DNA from: Paraburkholderia phenoliruptrix
GTDB taxonomy: Bacteria; Pseudomonadota; Gammaproteobacteria; Burkholderiales; Burkholderiaceae
Length of the DNA stretch: 64,000 bases
Reading direction: 5' to 3'
Assembly: GCF_019511605.1 (NCBI RefSeq)
Contig: NZ_JAEUAV010000029.1
Location: 1-64,000, forward strand
The notes beneath the pieces are model-generated. The model searched no databases. It was not told the origin of the DNA and worked only from the letters and a program-made list of their open reading frames with translations. A program made the position numbers and the translations under genes. Positions 25,246 to 33,936 of this stretch are shown here, in pieces (position 1 is the stretch's first letter; every line of letters starts with the position of its first letter).

Positions 25246-25721
25246 ATTTCTCCTCTCGAAATTGAGATTACCGCAGGTTTACTGCGAGCCTGTTGACGAA
25301 GACAAGTCATACATTGCTCGAAGTATAACATTGGTGCGGAACAAAAAACGCTGTGTCTAGACTTCGAGCAGTGTCTGACTCTTTGTGCGTTGGCATTTTG
25401 CCATATCGTTCCCTTCCGACGATAAAAAAATCCGCCCCCGATCAAATCGCCTTCCAATTGTGGTGCATGCGCAACACAACAATCGCCCGGAGTGTCCCGC
25501 CAGACATGGCTGAGCGGCGATTTGCCCTACGCACGAATCGAGCCTGACCCGCCCCAAAATCATGCTTCGCGGAACTTTTTCGCGGGGCGCTGCTGATAGG
25601 TATACGTCCTGCCGCCGGGGAGGGATTGGCGGCATGTTAGAATCGCGTGATGCGTTGCGCCTGCAATGCTTACGCGAAGGTGCCGGGTTCTCGCCGCCTT
25701 CGCACGTAAAAGATACGGATA
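25246..25721. other. Divergent promoter region of ompA and gyrA
   Basis: About 475 bases between divergent genes, with no convincing gene in them. For ompA a TATACT -10-like box is readable on the minus strand near 25320-25326. For gyrA a TAGAAT box lies at 25638-25643, 79 bases before the start codon. Matching -35 boxes are weak, so both promoters are tentative. No hairpin or riboswitch is seen. Confidence 0.4.
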
Positions 25722-28358
25722 ATGGATCAATTCGCCAAAGAGACTCTGCCAATCTCCCTCGAGGAGGAAATGCGCCGTTCGTATCTCGATTACGCGATGA
25801 GCGTGATCGTAGGGCGTGCGCTTCCCGATGTTCGCGATGGCCTGAAGCCGGTGCACCGGCGCGTGCTGTATGCGATGCACGAGCTGAACAACGACTGGAA
25901 CCGCGCGTACAAGAAGTCGGCGCGTATCGTCGGCGACGTCATCGGTAAGTACCACCCGCACGGCGACACGGCTGTATACGACACCATCGTCCGGATGGCG
26001 CAGGACTTTTCGCTGCGCTACATGCTCGTGGACGGCCAGGGCAATTTCGGTTCGGTCGACGGCGATAACGCCGCGGCCATGCGTTACACCGAAATCCGCA
26101 TGGCGAAGATCGGCCATGAACTGCTCGCCGACATCGACAAGGAAACGGTCGACTTCACGCCGAATTACGACGGCAGCGAGAACGAGCCGGCCATTCTGCC
26201 GGCGCGCATTCCGAATCTGCTGATCAATGGCTCGTCCGGCATTGCGGTCGGTATGGCGACGAACATTCCGCCGCATAACCTGAACGAGGTGGTCGACGCC
26301 TGTCAGCACCTGCTCAAGAATCCGGATGCGTCGATCGACGAACTGATCGAGATCGTCCCGGCGCCCGATTTCCCGACCGCCGGCATCATCTACGGCGTGG
26401 CCGGCGTGCGCGACGGTTACCGCACGGGCCGCGGCCGCGTGGTGATGCGCGCGCTCACGCACTTCGAAGAGATCGACCGCGGTCAGCGCATGGCGATCAT
26501 CGTCGACGAACTGCCGTACCAGGTGAACAAGCGCTCGCTGCTCGAGCGCATTGCAGAACTGGTCAACGAGAAAAAGCTCGAAGGCATTTCCGACATTCGC
26601 GACGAGTCCGACAAGAGCGGCATGCGCGTCGTGATCGAGCTCAAGCGCGGCGAAGTGCCGGAGGTCGTGCTTAATAACCTGTACAAGGCGACGCAGCTCC
26701 AGGACACCTTCGGCATGAACATGGTCGCGCTGGTCGACGGCCAGCCGAAGCTGCTGAACCTGAAAGAGATGTTGTCGTGCTTCCTGTCGCACCGGCGGGA
26801 AGTGCTGACGCGGCGCACTGTATACGAACTGCGCAAGGCGCGTGAACGTGGCCACGTGCTCGAAGGTCTGGCCGTTGCGCTCGCCAATATCGACGAGTTC
26901 ATCGCCATCATCAAGGCGGCGCCGACTCCGCCCATTGCCAAGCAGGAATTGATGGCGCGTCCGTGGGATTCTTCGCTGGTGCGCGAAATGTTGTCGCGCG
27001 CCGAGACGGAGAATGCGTCGGCCGGCGGTCGTGAGGCTTACCGCCCTGACGGATTGAATCCGTCCTTCGGTATGCAGGCCGACGGCCTTTACCGCTTGTC
27101 CGACACTCAGGCTCAAGAAATTCTGCAGATGCGTCTGCAACGCCTGACCGGCCTCGAGCAGGACAAGATCATCGGCGAGTACCGCGACGTGATGGCGCAG
27201 ATTGCCGACCTGCTGGACATTCTGGCTCGTCCGGAGCGCATTACGGCGATCATCGTCGACGAACTCACGTCGATCAAGGCCGAATTTGGCGACGCGCGCC
27301 GCTCGAAGATCGAGTTGAACGCCACCGAGCTGAACACCGAAGACCTGATCACGCCGCAGGAGATGGTCGTGACCATGTCGCATGCGGGTTACGTGAAATC
27401 GCAGCCGTTGTCGGAATATCGCGCGCAAAAGCGGGGCGGTCGCGGCAAACAGGCGACTTCCATGAAGGAAGACGACTGGATCGACACGCTCTTCATCGCC
27501 AATACGCACGACCACATTCTGTGCTTCTCCAACCGTGGCCGCGTCTATTGGGTGAAGGTCTACGAGGTGCCGCAGGGCTCGCGCAACTCGCGCGGCCGTC
27601 CGATCGTCAACATGTTCCCGCTGCAGGAAGGCGAAAAGATCACGGTGGTGCTGCCGGTCAAGGAATTTTCCGCAGACAAGTTCGTGTTCATGGCCACCGC
27701 GTTAGGAACGGTAAAGAAGACGCCGCTGGAAGCCTTCAGCCGGCCGTTGCGCAAGGGTATCATTGCGGTCGGTCTGGATGACGGCGATTACCTGATCGGC
27801 GCCGCCATTACAGACGGTCAACATGACGTGATGCTGTTCTCCGACTCGGGCAAGGCGGTCCGCTTTGACGAAAACGACGTGCGGCCGATGGGCCGCGAGG
27901 CGCGCGGCGTACGCGGCATGCAGCTCGAAGACGGCCAGAACGTGATTGCGCTGCTGGTGGCGGGCGACGAGCAACAGTCGGTGCTCACCGCCACGGAAAA
28001 CGGCTTCGGCAAGCGCACGCCGATCACCGAGTACACCCGTCACGGCCGCGGCACGAAGGGCATGATCGCAATCCAGACGTCCGAGCGTAACGGCAAGGTC
28101 GTCGCCGCGACGCTGGTCGACCCCGAAGCGCAGATCATGCTGATCACGACCACGGGCGTGCTGATCCGTACGCGCGTGTCGGAAATTCGAGAAATGGGCC
28201 GTGCAACTCAAGGTGTTACACTCATCAGCCTTGATGAAGGGACCAAGCTTTCAGGTCTGCAACAGGTTGCCGAAGCAGAAGCGGAAGGCGATCTCGAAGG
28301 CGACGCCGAGGGTCCCGCCGAAAGTGGTAACGGCGGTGAAGACGGTGGCGCGGCATGA
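25722..28358 (+). CDS. gyrA: DNA gyrase subunit A
   Basis: Breaks and rejoins DNA to introduce negative supercoils, as an A2B2 enzyme with GyrB. The 878-residue chain has the catalytic Tyr122 in AAAMRYTEIR. The quinolone-resistance region reads HPHGDTAVYD, with Thr83 and Asp87, the normal susceptible state for Burkholderia-type GyrA as far as I know. The GyrA-box QKRGGRGKQ lies near residue 570 at the start of the C-terminal beta-pinwheel. The tail is acidic. An upstream in-frame start is absent. It opens the conserved block that leads to serC. Confidence 0.97.
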   Translation: MDQFAKETLPISLEEEMRRSYLDYAMSVIVGRALPDVRDGLKPVHRRVLYAMHELNNDWNRAYKKSARIVGDVIGKYHPHGDTAVYDTIVRMAQDFSLRYMLVDGQGNFGSVDGDNAAAMRYTEIRMAKIGHELLADIDKETVDFTPNYDGSENEPAILPARIPNLLINGSSGIAVGMATNIPPHNLNEVVDACQHLLKNPDASIDELIEIVPAPDFPTAGIIYGVAGVRDGYRTGRGRVVMRALTHFEEIDRGQRMAIIVDELPYQVNKRSLLERIAELVNEKKLEGISDIRDESDKSGMRVVIELKRGEVPEVVLNNLYKATQLQDTFGMNMVALVDGQPKLLNLKEMLSCFLSHRREVLTRRTVYELRKARERGHVLEGLAVALANIDEFIAIIKAAPTPPIAKQELMARPWDSSLVREMLSRAETENASAGGREAYRPDGLNPSFGMQADGLYRLSDTQAQEILQMRLQRLTGLEQDKIIGEYRDVMAQIADLLDILARPERITAIIVDELTSIKAEFGDARRSKIELNATELNTEDLITPQEMVVTMSHAGYVKSQPLSEYRAQKRGGRGKQATSMKEDDWIDTLFIANTHDHILCFSNRGRVYWVKVYEVPQGSRNSRGRPIVNMFPLQEGEKITVVLPVKEFSADKFVFMATALGTVKKTPLEAFSRPLRKGIIAVGLDDGDYLIGAAITDGQHDVMLFSDSGKAVRFDENDVRPMGREARGVRGMQLEDGQNVIALLVAGDEQQSVLTATENGFGKRTPITEYTRHGRGTKGMIAIQTSERNGKVVAATLVDPEAQIMLITTTGVLIRTRVSEIREMGRATQGVTLISLDEGTKLSGLQQVAEAEAEGDLEGDAEGPAESGNGGEDGGAA

Positions 28359-28479
28359 CCGGCGGCGGTGCTTCGCATAGGGTGACTGATTGAAAGCTCC
28401 GCGGGAAATAATGGCGTGTCGGGCCGACACGCTTCTCGTGCGGCGCGCAGTTCAAGTTAATTTCTATTAGGGAGTAATG

Positions 28480-29085
28480 ATGCAGAAACGATTCAAACAA
28501 CTGGCATTGCTGGCTGCCCTCGTGCCGACGTTTGCCATGGCTCAAGCGCTTCAGAGCCAGGCTTCGTCCGCTCCGGCGACTGCCGCAGCGCCGGTTGATC
28601 CGGCCAAGCAGGCTGCAATCAAGGACCTGCTGGACGCAATCGACGCACAGAAGCTCGTCGGTGCAATCGGCAACAGCGCACAAATGCAAGCGAAGCAACT
28701 GGTTCCGGCTATCCTTTCGGACGCGCTGAGTGAGAACAAGACGATGACGGACAAGCAGAAGCAGGCTTCCGTCCCGACGCTGCAAAAAAACGCAGTGCCG
28801 AAGCTGGTTGACGGCGCAGGCCAGGTCTTCGCGACGGACGGCTTCCGCCAGGACGCAATGCAAGCTCAGTACGATGCTTATGCAAAGTACTACAGCACGT
28901 CGGAAATCAAAGATCTGACCGCGTTCTACAAGAGCCCGACGGGCCGTAAGTTCATCCAGGTTCAAGACCAGGTTGGCCGCGACGTCGTGAACGGCCTGAT
29001 GCAAAAGTACATGCCGCAATCGATCAAGGCGACGCGCGATCAGGCTGACAAGGAAGTTGCTTCGGTCAAGCCGGCTGCCAAGTAA
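28480..29085 (+). CDS. DUF2059 domain-containing secreted protein
   Basis: A 201-residue exported protein of unknown function. The signal peptide is MQKRFKQLALLAALVPTFAMAQ. The mature chain is Ala/Gln-rich, then has the helical DUF2059 region with YYSTSEIKDLTAFYKSPTGRKFIQ, the diagnostic segment. Two ATG codons are adjacent (28477, 28480); GGGAG is best spaced for the second. The protein sits between gyrA and serC in many Burkholderia, which suggests a long-standing position but not a shared function. Codons are highly biased, hinting at strong expression. Confidence 0.85.
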   Translation: MQKRFKQLALLAALVPTFAMAQALQSQASSAPATAAAPVDPAKQAAIKDLLDAIDAQKLVGAIGNSAQMQAKQLVPAILSDALSENKTMTDKQKQASVPTLQKNAVPKLVDGAGQVFATDGFRQDAMQAQYDAYAKYYSTSEIKDLTAFYKSPTGRKFIQVQDQVGRDVVNGLMQKYMPQSIKATRDQADKEVASVKPAAK

Positions 29086-29182
29086 GTCTTAGGCGAAAGC
29101 CGCGCAGAACCGCGCTGGCGCGCCTCGCGGCTGTCCGGTATCAGGGCGGCCGGGTTTGGCGGGTTAGCGGGGACAATGCGAT

Positions 29183-29226
29183 AATGGCCGTTTGCGCGTA
29201 TGCGCGAACGGCCATTGTTTTTTCGG
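29183..29226 (+). terminator. Intrinsic terminator after the DUF2059 gene
   Basis: AATGGCCGTTTGCGC pairs with GCGCGAACGGCCATT (one G-T pair), followed by GTTTTTT. The long stem and T run are typical of a strong plus-strand terminator. Confidence 0.88.
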
Positions 29227-29460
29227 CGCCAAATGGTCGATGGGTCCATGAGGTCCAGGAAGTCCAAGCGGTCCATGGTTAATGCCGTTGTCGCCGGGTT
29301 GGTCAACTGCCGTGGGCGGGCGTTCGTATCCGTTCAGGCGTAGCCACTTTCCGGTAGTCTGTTTCACGGCGGCCCGTCCACGGATTCACCATCCATCGAT
29401 TCACCTATTCGCCGACTCATGCGCGATCTTTCGGGTTCGCGCCGCTTTCAGGATCTCACG
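29227..29460. other. serC upstream region with degenerate 9-bp repeats
   Basis: Between the terminator and serC the sequence holds four degenerate 9-base units built on GGTCCANNN (29243-29278) and no evident gene. The serC promoter must lie here but I cannot place its boxes. Confidence 0.5.
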
Positions 29461-30543
29461 ATGCGCGTCTTTAATTTCTCCGCCGGCCCCGCGGCCATGC
29501 CCGAAGAAGTGCTGCGTCAGGCAGCCGCCGAGATGCTCGACTGGCAAGGCAGCGGCATGAGCGTGATGGAAATGAGCCATCGCGGAAAAGAATTCATGTC
29601 GATCCACGAGGAAGCGCTCGTCGATCTGCGCGAATTGCTGGCGGTGCCGGCGAGCCACCGGATCCTGTTCCTGCAAGGCGGCGGTCTCGGCGAAAACGCG
29701 ATCGTGCCGATGAATCTGCTCGGCGCAAAACCGCGCGCCGATTTCGTGATTACCGGATCGTGGTCGCAAAAGTCGTTCAAGGAAGCGCAGAAGTACGGCA
29801 CCGTCCATCTCGCCGCGAGCGGCCAGACGGCTGACGGCTTCACGCGCGCGCCGGCCTTCTCCGAGTGGCAGTTGTCGGACGATCCGGCTTACGTGCACCT
29901 GTGCACGAACGAGACCATCCACGGCGTGGAGACGTTCGAAATTCCCGACCTCGGCAATATTCCGCTCGTCGCGGACGCGTCGTCGCATATCCTCTCGCGT
30001 CCTATGGACATCGCCAAATACGGCGTGCTGTTCGGCGGCGCGCAGAAAAACATCGGCATGGCGGGCGTGACCGTGGTGATCGTGCGCGAGGACATGCTGG
30101 ACCGGGCGCTGCCCATCTGCCCGTCGGCCTTCGAATGGAAGACGGTCGCAGAGAACAATTCGATGTACAACACACCGCCCACCTATGCAATCTACATTGC
30201 CGGGCTCGTATTCAAGTGGTTGAAAAAGCAGGGCGGCCTCGCCGCGATGGAAGCGCGCAATCTCGAAAAGTCAAAGCTGCTGTACGACGCGATCGACTCG
30301 AGCAGCTTCTATCTGAACAAGGTCGAACGTGGCTCGCGCTCGCGGATGAACGTACCGTTTTTCCTCGCGGACGAGTCGCGCAACGAAGATTTCCTCGCCG
30401 GCGCGAAAGCGCGGGGAATGGTGCAGCTCAAGGGCCACAAGTCCGTCGGCGGCATGCGGGCGTCGATTTACAACGCCGTCCCGCTCGAAGGCGTCAAAGC
30501 GCTTGTCGAATACATGAAGGAATTCGAACGGCACAGCGCCTGA
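29461..30543 (+). CDS. serC: Phosphoserine aminotransferase
   Basis: PLP enzyme of 360 residues that makes 3-phosphoserine from phosphohydroxypyruvate and glutamate, and also serves pyridoxine synthesis. The start MRVFNFSAGPAAMPEEVL is the family N-terminus. The PLP lysine is in FGGAQKNIGMAGV. GNIPLVADASSHILSRP precedes it and provides the Asp that holds the pyridine ring. The C-terminal HKSVGGMRASIYNAV is also characteristic. ATG 29461 is chosen because the extra 14 residues of the longer frame are not conserved in type. It begins the serC-pheA-hisC-tyrA-aroA group. Confidence 0.96.
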   Translation: MRVFNFSAGPAAMPEEVLRQAAAEMLDWQGSGMSVMEMSHRGKEFMSIHEEALVDLRELLAVPASHRILFLQGGGLGENAIVPMNLLGAKPRADFVITGSWSQKSFKEAQKYGTVHLAASGQTADGFTRAPAFSEWQLSDDPAYVHLCTNETIHGVETFEIPDLGNIPLVADASSHILSRPMDIAKYGVLFGGAQKNIGMAGVTVVIVREDMLDRALPICPSAFEWKTVAENNSMYNTPPTYAIYIAGLVFKWLKKQGGLAAMEARNLEKSKLLYDAIDSSSFYLNKVERGSRSRMNVPFFLADESRNEDFLAGAKARGMVQLKGHKSVGGMRASIYNAVPLEGVKALVEYMKEFERHSA

Positions 30544-30618
30544 GTGCCCCGCATTCGGCGCGCGCATCCTTTCCAGCAAGCATTTTTGCAGCAGCTACCG
30601 GCAGGACTGTTTTCACGC

Positions 30619-31701
30619 ATGGACGACGAACTCAACAATCGGCTTAAACCCCTTCGCGAACGCATCGACGCGCTCGACGCGCAACTGATCGCGCTGCTCA
30701 ACCAGCGCGCAGCGGTGGCGCTCGAAGTGGGCGAGGTCAAGAAGCATTTCAACGCGCCTGTGTTTCGGCCGGAACGCGAACAGCAGGTCATCGCGCGCCT
30801 GCAGGACATGAGCGAAGGGCCGCTGGCGAGCGAGCACATCAGCGCAATCTGGCGTGAGATCATGGCCGCGAGCCGCGCGCTCGAAAAGACCATCAAGGCG
30901 GCGTATCTCGGGCCGGTCGGCACGTATAGCGAACAGGCCATGCACGAGTACTTCGGTCAGTCGATCGAAGGTCTGCCGTGCCCGTCAATCGACGAAGTCT
31001 TCCGCTCGGTCGAGGCCGGCGCCGCCGAGTTCGGCGTCGTGCCGGTCGAAAATTCGACTGAAGGCGCGGTGTCCCGTACGCTCGACCTGCTGCTCGAAAC
31101 GCAGCTCACAATCGGCGGCGAACTGGCGTTGCCGATTCATCACAATCTGTTGACGCTAAATGGCGGCCTGACTGGCGTGACGCGCGTGTGCGCGCACGCG
31201 CAGGCGCTCGCGCAATGCCAGCGCTGGCTCGCCACGAACGCGCCCCATCTTGAGCGCCAGGCGGTGTCGAGCAATGCGGAAGCGGCGCGCATGGCGGCCG
31301 GGGATCCGACCGTCGCAGCCATCGCCGGAGATCGCGCGGCGACTCACTACGGTTTGCAGGTTGCCTACGCGCTGATTCAGGACGATCCGCACAACCGCAC
31401 ACGCTTTGTGATGATCGGCAAGGAGCGCACGGGCCCGAGCGGCCATGACCAGACGTCGCTTATCGTATCGGTGCCCAACGAGCCGGGCGCGGTGTTCAAG
31501 CTGCTCGAGCCGCTCGCGCGCCACAGCGTTTCCATGACGCGCTTCGAGTCGCGTCCGGCGCGCGTGGGCACGTGGGAGTACTACTTCTATATCGATGTCG
31601 AAGGCCATCGCGATGATCCCGCCGTGGCGGCCGCGCTGACCGAGCTCGGTGAGAAGGCAGCATTCCTGAAGATTCTCGGCTCGTATCCGCGCGCACGCTG
31701 A
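30619..31701 (+). CDS. pheA: Bifunctional chorismate mutase / prephenate dehydratase (P-protein)
   Basis: Makes phenylpyruvate from chorismate in two steps. The 360-residue protein has an AroQ chorismate mutase domain at residues 1-90 (LRERIDALDAQLIALLNQRAAVALEVG). The prephenate dehydratase domain follows from about 95 (AAYLGPVGTYSEQA, VPVENSTEGAVSRTLDLL). A C-terminal ACT domain from about 270 contains TSLIVSVPNEPGAV and the ESRP motif that binds phenylalanine for feedback control. The GTG-started frame from 30544 directly after serC is longer, but ATG 30619 gives the expected N-terminus. It is co-directional with serC and hisC. Confidence 0.95.
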   Translation: MDDELNNRLKPLRERIDALDAQLIALLNQRAAVALEVGEVKKHFNAPVFRPEREQQVIARLQDMSEGPLASEHISAIWREIMAASRALEKTIKAAYLGPVGTYSEQAMHEYFGQSIEGLPCPSIDEVFRSVEAGAAEFGVVPVENSTEGAVSRTLDLLLETQLTIGGELALPIHHNLLTLNGGLTGVTRVCAHAQALAQCQRWLATNAPHLERQAVSSNAEAARMAAGDPTVAAIAGDRAATHYGLQVAYALIQDDPHNRTRFVMIGKERTGPSGHDQTSLIVSVPNEPGAVFKLLEPLARHSVSMTRFESRPARVGTWEYYFYIDVEGHRDDPAVAAALTELGEKAAFLKILGSYPRAR

Positions 31702-31786
31702 TGCTGCGCAGGCGGCGGGCAAGCGCGGGCTGGGCAGTCCGCCGACGCGCCCGCCGCGACTTTCCTAATAATCGTTCGGAGATTTC

Positions 31787-32899
31787 ATGACAACGTCCTT
31801 CGGTCCTTCTTACGTGCGCGCCATTGCGCCTTACATTGCCGGCAAGCCGATTTCGGAAGTCGCGCGCGAGTTCGGGTTGGACGAAGCGAAGATCGTGAAA
31901 CTCGCGTCGAACGAAAATCCGCTCGGCATGCCCGAGTCGGCGCAACGCGCGATGGCGCAGGCCGCGAGCGAACTGGGCCGTTACCCGGACGCGAACGCCT
32001 TCGAACTGAAGGCCGCGTTGAGCGAACGCTACGGCGTGCCGTCCGACTGGATCACGCTCGGCAACGGCAGCAACGACATTCTCGAAATCGCCGCGCACGC
32101 GTTCGTGGAGAAAGGCCAGTCGATCGTCTACGCGCAGTATTCGTTCGCCGTCTACGCGCTTGCCACGCAGGGCCTGGGCGCCCGTGCGATCGTCGTGCCG
32201 GCGGTGAAGTTCGGCCACGACCTCGACGCCATGCTGGCGGCGATCACGGACGACACACGACTCGTTTTCGTCGCCAATCCGAATAATCCGACCGGCACCT
32301 TCATCGAAGGCCCGAAGCTCGAAGCGTTTCTCGCGAAAGTGCCGCGCCACGTGGCAGTCGTGCTGGACGAGGCTTACACCGAATATCTGCCGGCAGAAAA
32401 GCGCTACGACTCGATCGAGTGGGTGCGCCGTTTCCCGAATCTGCTGGTGTCGCGCACGTTTTCGAAGGCGTTCGGCCTTGCCGGTTTGCGCGTGGGCTTT
32501 GCGATTGCCCAGCCTGAGCTGACCGATTTGCTGAACCGTCTGCGTCAGCCGTTCAATGTGAACACGCTCGCCCAGGCAGCGGCTATCGCCGCGCTGAACG
32601 ATCGGGCGTTTCTCGAAAAGAGCGCGGCGCTTAATGCGCAGGGTTATCGCCGTCTGACAGAAGCATTCGACAAGCTCGGTCTCGAATATGTGCCGTCCGA
32701 CGGCAACTTCGTGCTGGTACGCGTCGGCGACGACGATGCGGCGGGCAATCGCGTGAATCTGGCGTTGCTCAAGCAGGGGGTGATCGTGCGCCCGGTTGGC
32801 AACTACGGTTTGCCGCAGTGGTTGCGCGTGACAATCGGCTTGCCGGAAGAAAACGAGGCGTTCATCAGCGCGCTGGAAAAAACGCTCGCCACCGCCTGA
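31787..32899 (+). CDS. hisC: Histidinol-phosphate / aromatic aminotransferase
   Basis: PLP aminotransferase of fold type I, 370 residues. Visible elements are the substrate segment KLASNENPLGMPESA, FVANPNNPTGTFI, and the PLP-lysine segment SRTFSKAFGLAGLRVGF. HisC proteins convert imidazole-acetol phosphate to histidinol phosphate. The copy embedded in the aromatic block, as here, usually also transaminates prephenate-derived keto acids to phenylalanine and tyrosine; this is inferred from position between pheA and tyrA. A second hisC is expected in the histidine operon elsewhere. An intrinsic terminator follows directly. Confidence 0.92.
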   Translation: MTTSFGPSYVRAIAPYIAGKPISEVAREFGLDEAKIVKLASNENPLGMPESAQRAMAQAASELGRYPDANAFELKAALSERYGVPSDWITLGNGSNDILEIAAHAFVEKGQSIVYAQYSFAVYALATQGLGARAIVVPAVKFGHDLDAMLAAITDDTRLVFVANPNNPTGTFIEGPKLEAFLAKVPRHVAVVLDEAYTEYLPAEKRYDSIEWVRRFPNLLVSRTFSKAFGLAGLRVGFAIAQPELTDLLNRLRQPFNVNTLAQAAAIAALNDRAFLEKSAALNAQGYRRLTEAFDKLGLEYVPSDGNFVLVRVGDDDAAGNRVNLALLKQGVIVRPVGNYGLPQWLRVTIGLPEENEAFISALEKTLATA

Positions 32900-32916
32900 G
32901 CGGCGAATCTTGACCC

Positions 32917-32945
32917 GCGCGCCTCGTCTGAACGGCGCGCTTTTT
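32917..32945 (+). terminator. Terminator-like hairpin directly before tyrA
   Basis: GCGCGCC (32917-32923) pairs with GGCGCGC (32934-32940) around a 10-base loop and is followed by five T. Its T run ends 2 bases before the tyrA GTG, so it may both limit read-through and shape tyrA translation. Confidence 0.7.
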
Positions 32946-32947
32946 GT

Positions 32948-33889
32948 GTGACCCACGTGGCCGCGTTCTCTTTTAACAAACTGGTGATATTTGGTGTCGG
33001 CCTGATCGGCGGATCGCTCGCACGCGCGTTGCGCGAGCGCGGCGAAGCGGAGGGGGCGCGCACCGTGGTCGGCGTGGGCCGCTCGGCTCAGTCGAGCGCC
33101 CGCGCGCTGGAACTCGGCGTCATCGACAGCGCGGCGGCATTGCATGACGACGCCGCGTTGCGCGAAGCGCTTGCCGGCGCAGACCTCGTGCTGCTCGCGG
33201 CGCCGGTCGCCCAGACTCGGCCGCTGCTCGAGCGCATCGTGCCGTTTCTCGACGCGAACACCATCGTCACCGATGCCGGCAGCACCAAGTCCGACGTGGT
33301 AGCCGCGGCGCAGGCCGCGCTCGGCGCGCGCATCGGGCAGTTCGTGCCGGGGCATCCGATTGCCGGCCGTGAGGCGAGCGGCGTCGAGGCCGCGTTGCCC
33401 GATCTGTACGTCGGTCGAAATGTCGTGTTGTGTCCGTTGCCCGACAATGCGCCGCCTGGCGTGGAGCGCGTCGCCGCGATGTGGCGCGCAACCGGCGCGC
33501 TGGTGCGTGACATGACGCCGGAGCAGCACGACCGCGTGTTCGCGTCGGTCAGCCATTTGCCGCACGTGTTGTCGTTCGCGCTGGTCGAGCAGATTCTGAA
33601 TTCGCCCGATGCCGCGCTGAAGTTTTCCTTTGCCGCGGGCGGCTTTCGGGACTTCACGCGCATTGCCGCGTCGAGTCCGGAAATGTGGCGCGACGTGTGC
33701 GTCGCCAACCGCGCCGCGCTGCTCGACGAGCTGGACGCCTACACGGCCGTCCTCGCGCGGCTGCGCGCGGCTATCGAGGCCGGCGACGGCGCCGCGCTCG
33801 AAGCGGTATTCGCCCGCTCGCGCGTGGCGCGCACCGAGTGGCAGGAACAGCGCGCGGGCGGCTCTGCACCGGCCGACGGGTCAAAATGA
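32948..33889 (+). CDS. tyrA: Prephenate dehydrogenase
   Basis: NAD(P)-dependent enzyme that makes 4-hydroxyphenylpyruvate from prephenate, or arogenate to tyrosine; 313 residues. The Rossmann motif is LVIFGVGLIGGSLARALRERG. Later segments typical of TyrA are DAGSTKSDVV and PGHPIAGREASGVEAA, which has the catalytic His, followed by LPHVLSFALV. The best start is GTG 32948 (THVAAFSFNKL). It has no visible Shine-Dalgarno because a terminator hairpin occupies that place, so GTG 32957 is possible. Next comes aroA, 47 bases on. Confidence 0.92.
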   Translation: MTHVAAFSFNKLVIFGVGLIGGSLARALRERGEAEGARTVVGVGRSAQSSARALELGVIDSAAALHDDAALREALAGADLVLLAAPVAQTRPLLERIVPFLDANTIVTDAGSTKSDVVAAAQAALGARIGQFVPGHPIAGREASGVEAALPDLYVGRNVVLCPLPDNAPPGVERVAAMWRATGALVRDMTPEQHDRVFASVSHLPHVLSFALVEQILNSPDAALKFSFAAGGFRDFTRIAASSPEMWRDVCVANRAALLDELDAYTAVLARLRAAIEAGDGAALEAVFARSRVARTEWQEQRAGGSAPADGSK

Positions 33890-33936
33890 GGGCGTCGCGC
33901 TGAGTGCGTCGCCATAATCGGAAACTGGACTCAATC

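Noticed and set aside
25560..27515. Minus-strand frame of about 650 codons opposite gyrA
   Set aside because: Shadow of gyrA; composition is His/Arg/Gln-rich and no motif is seen.
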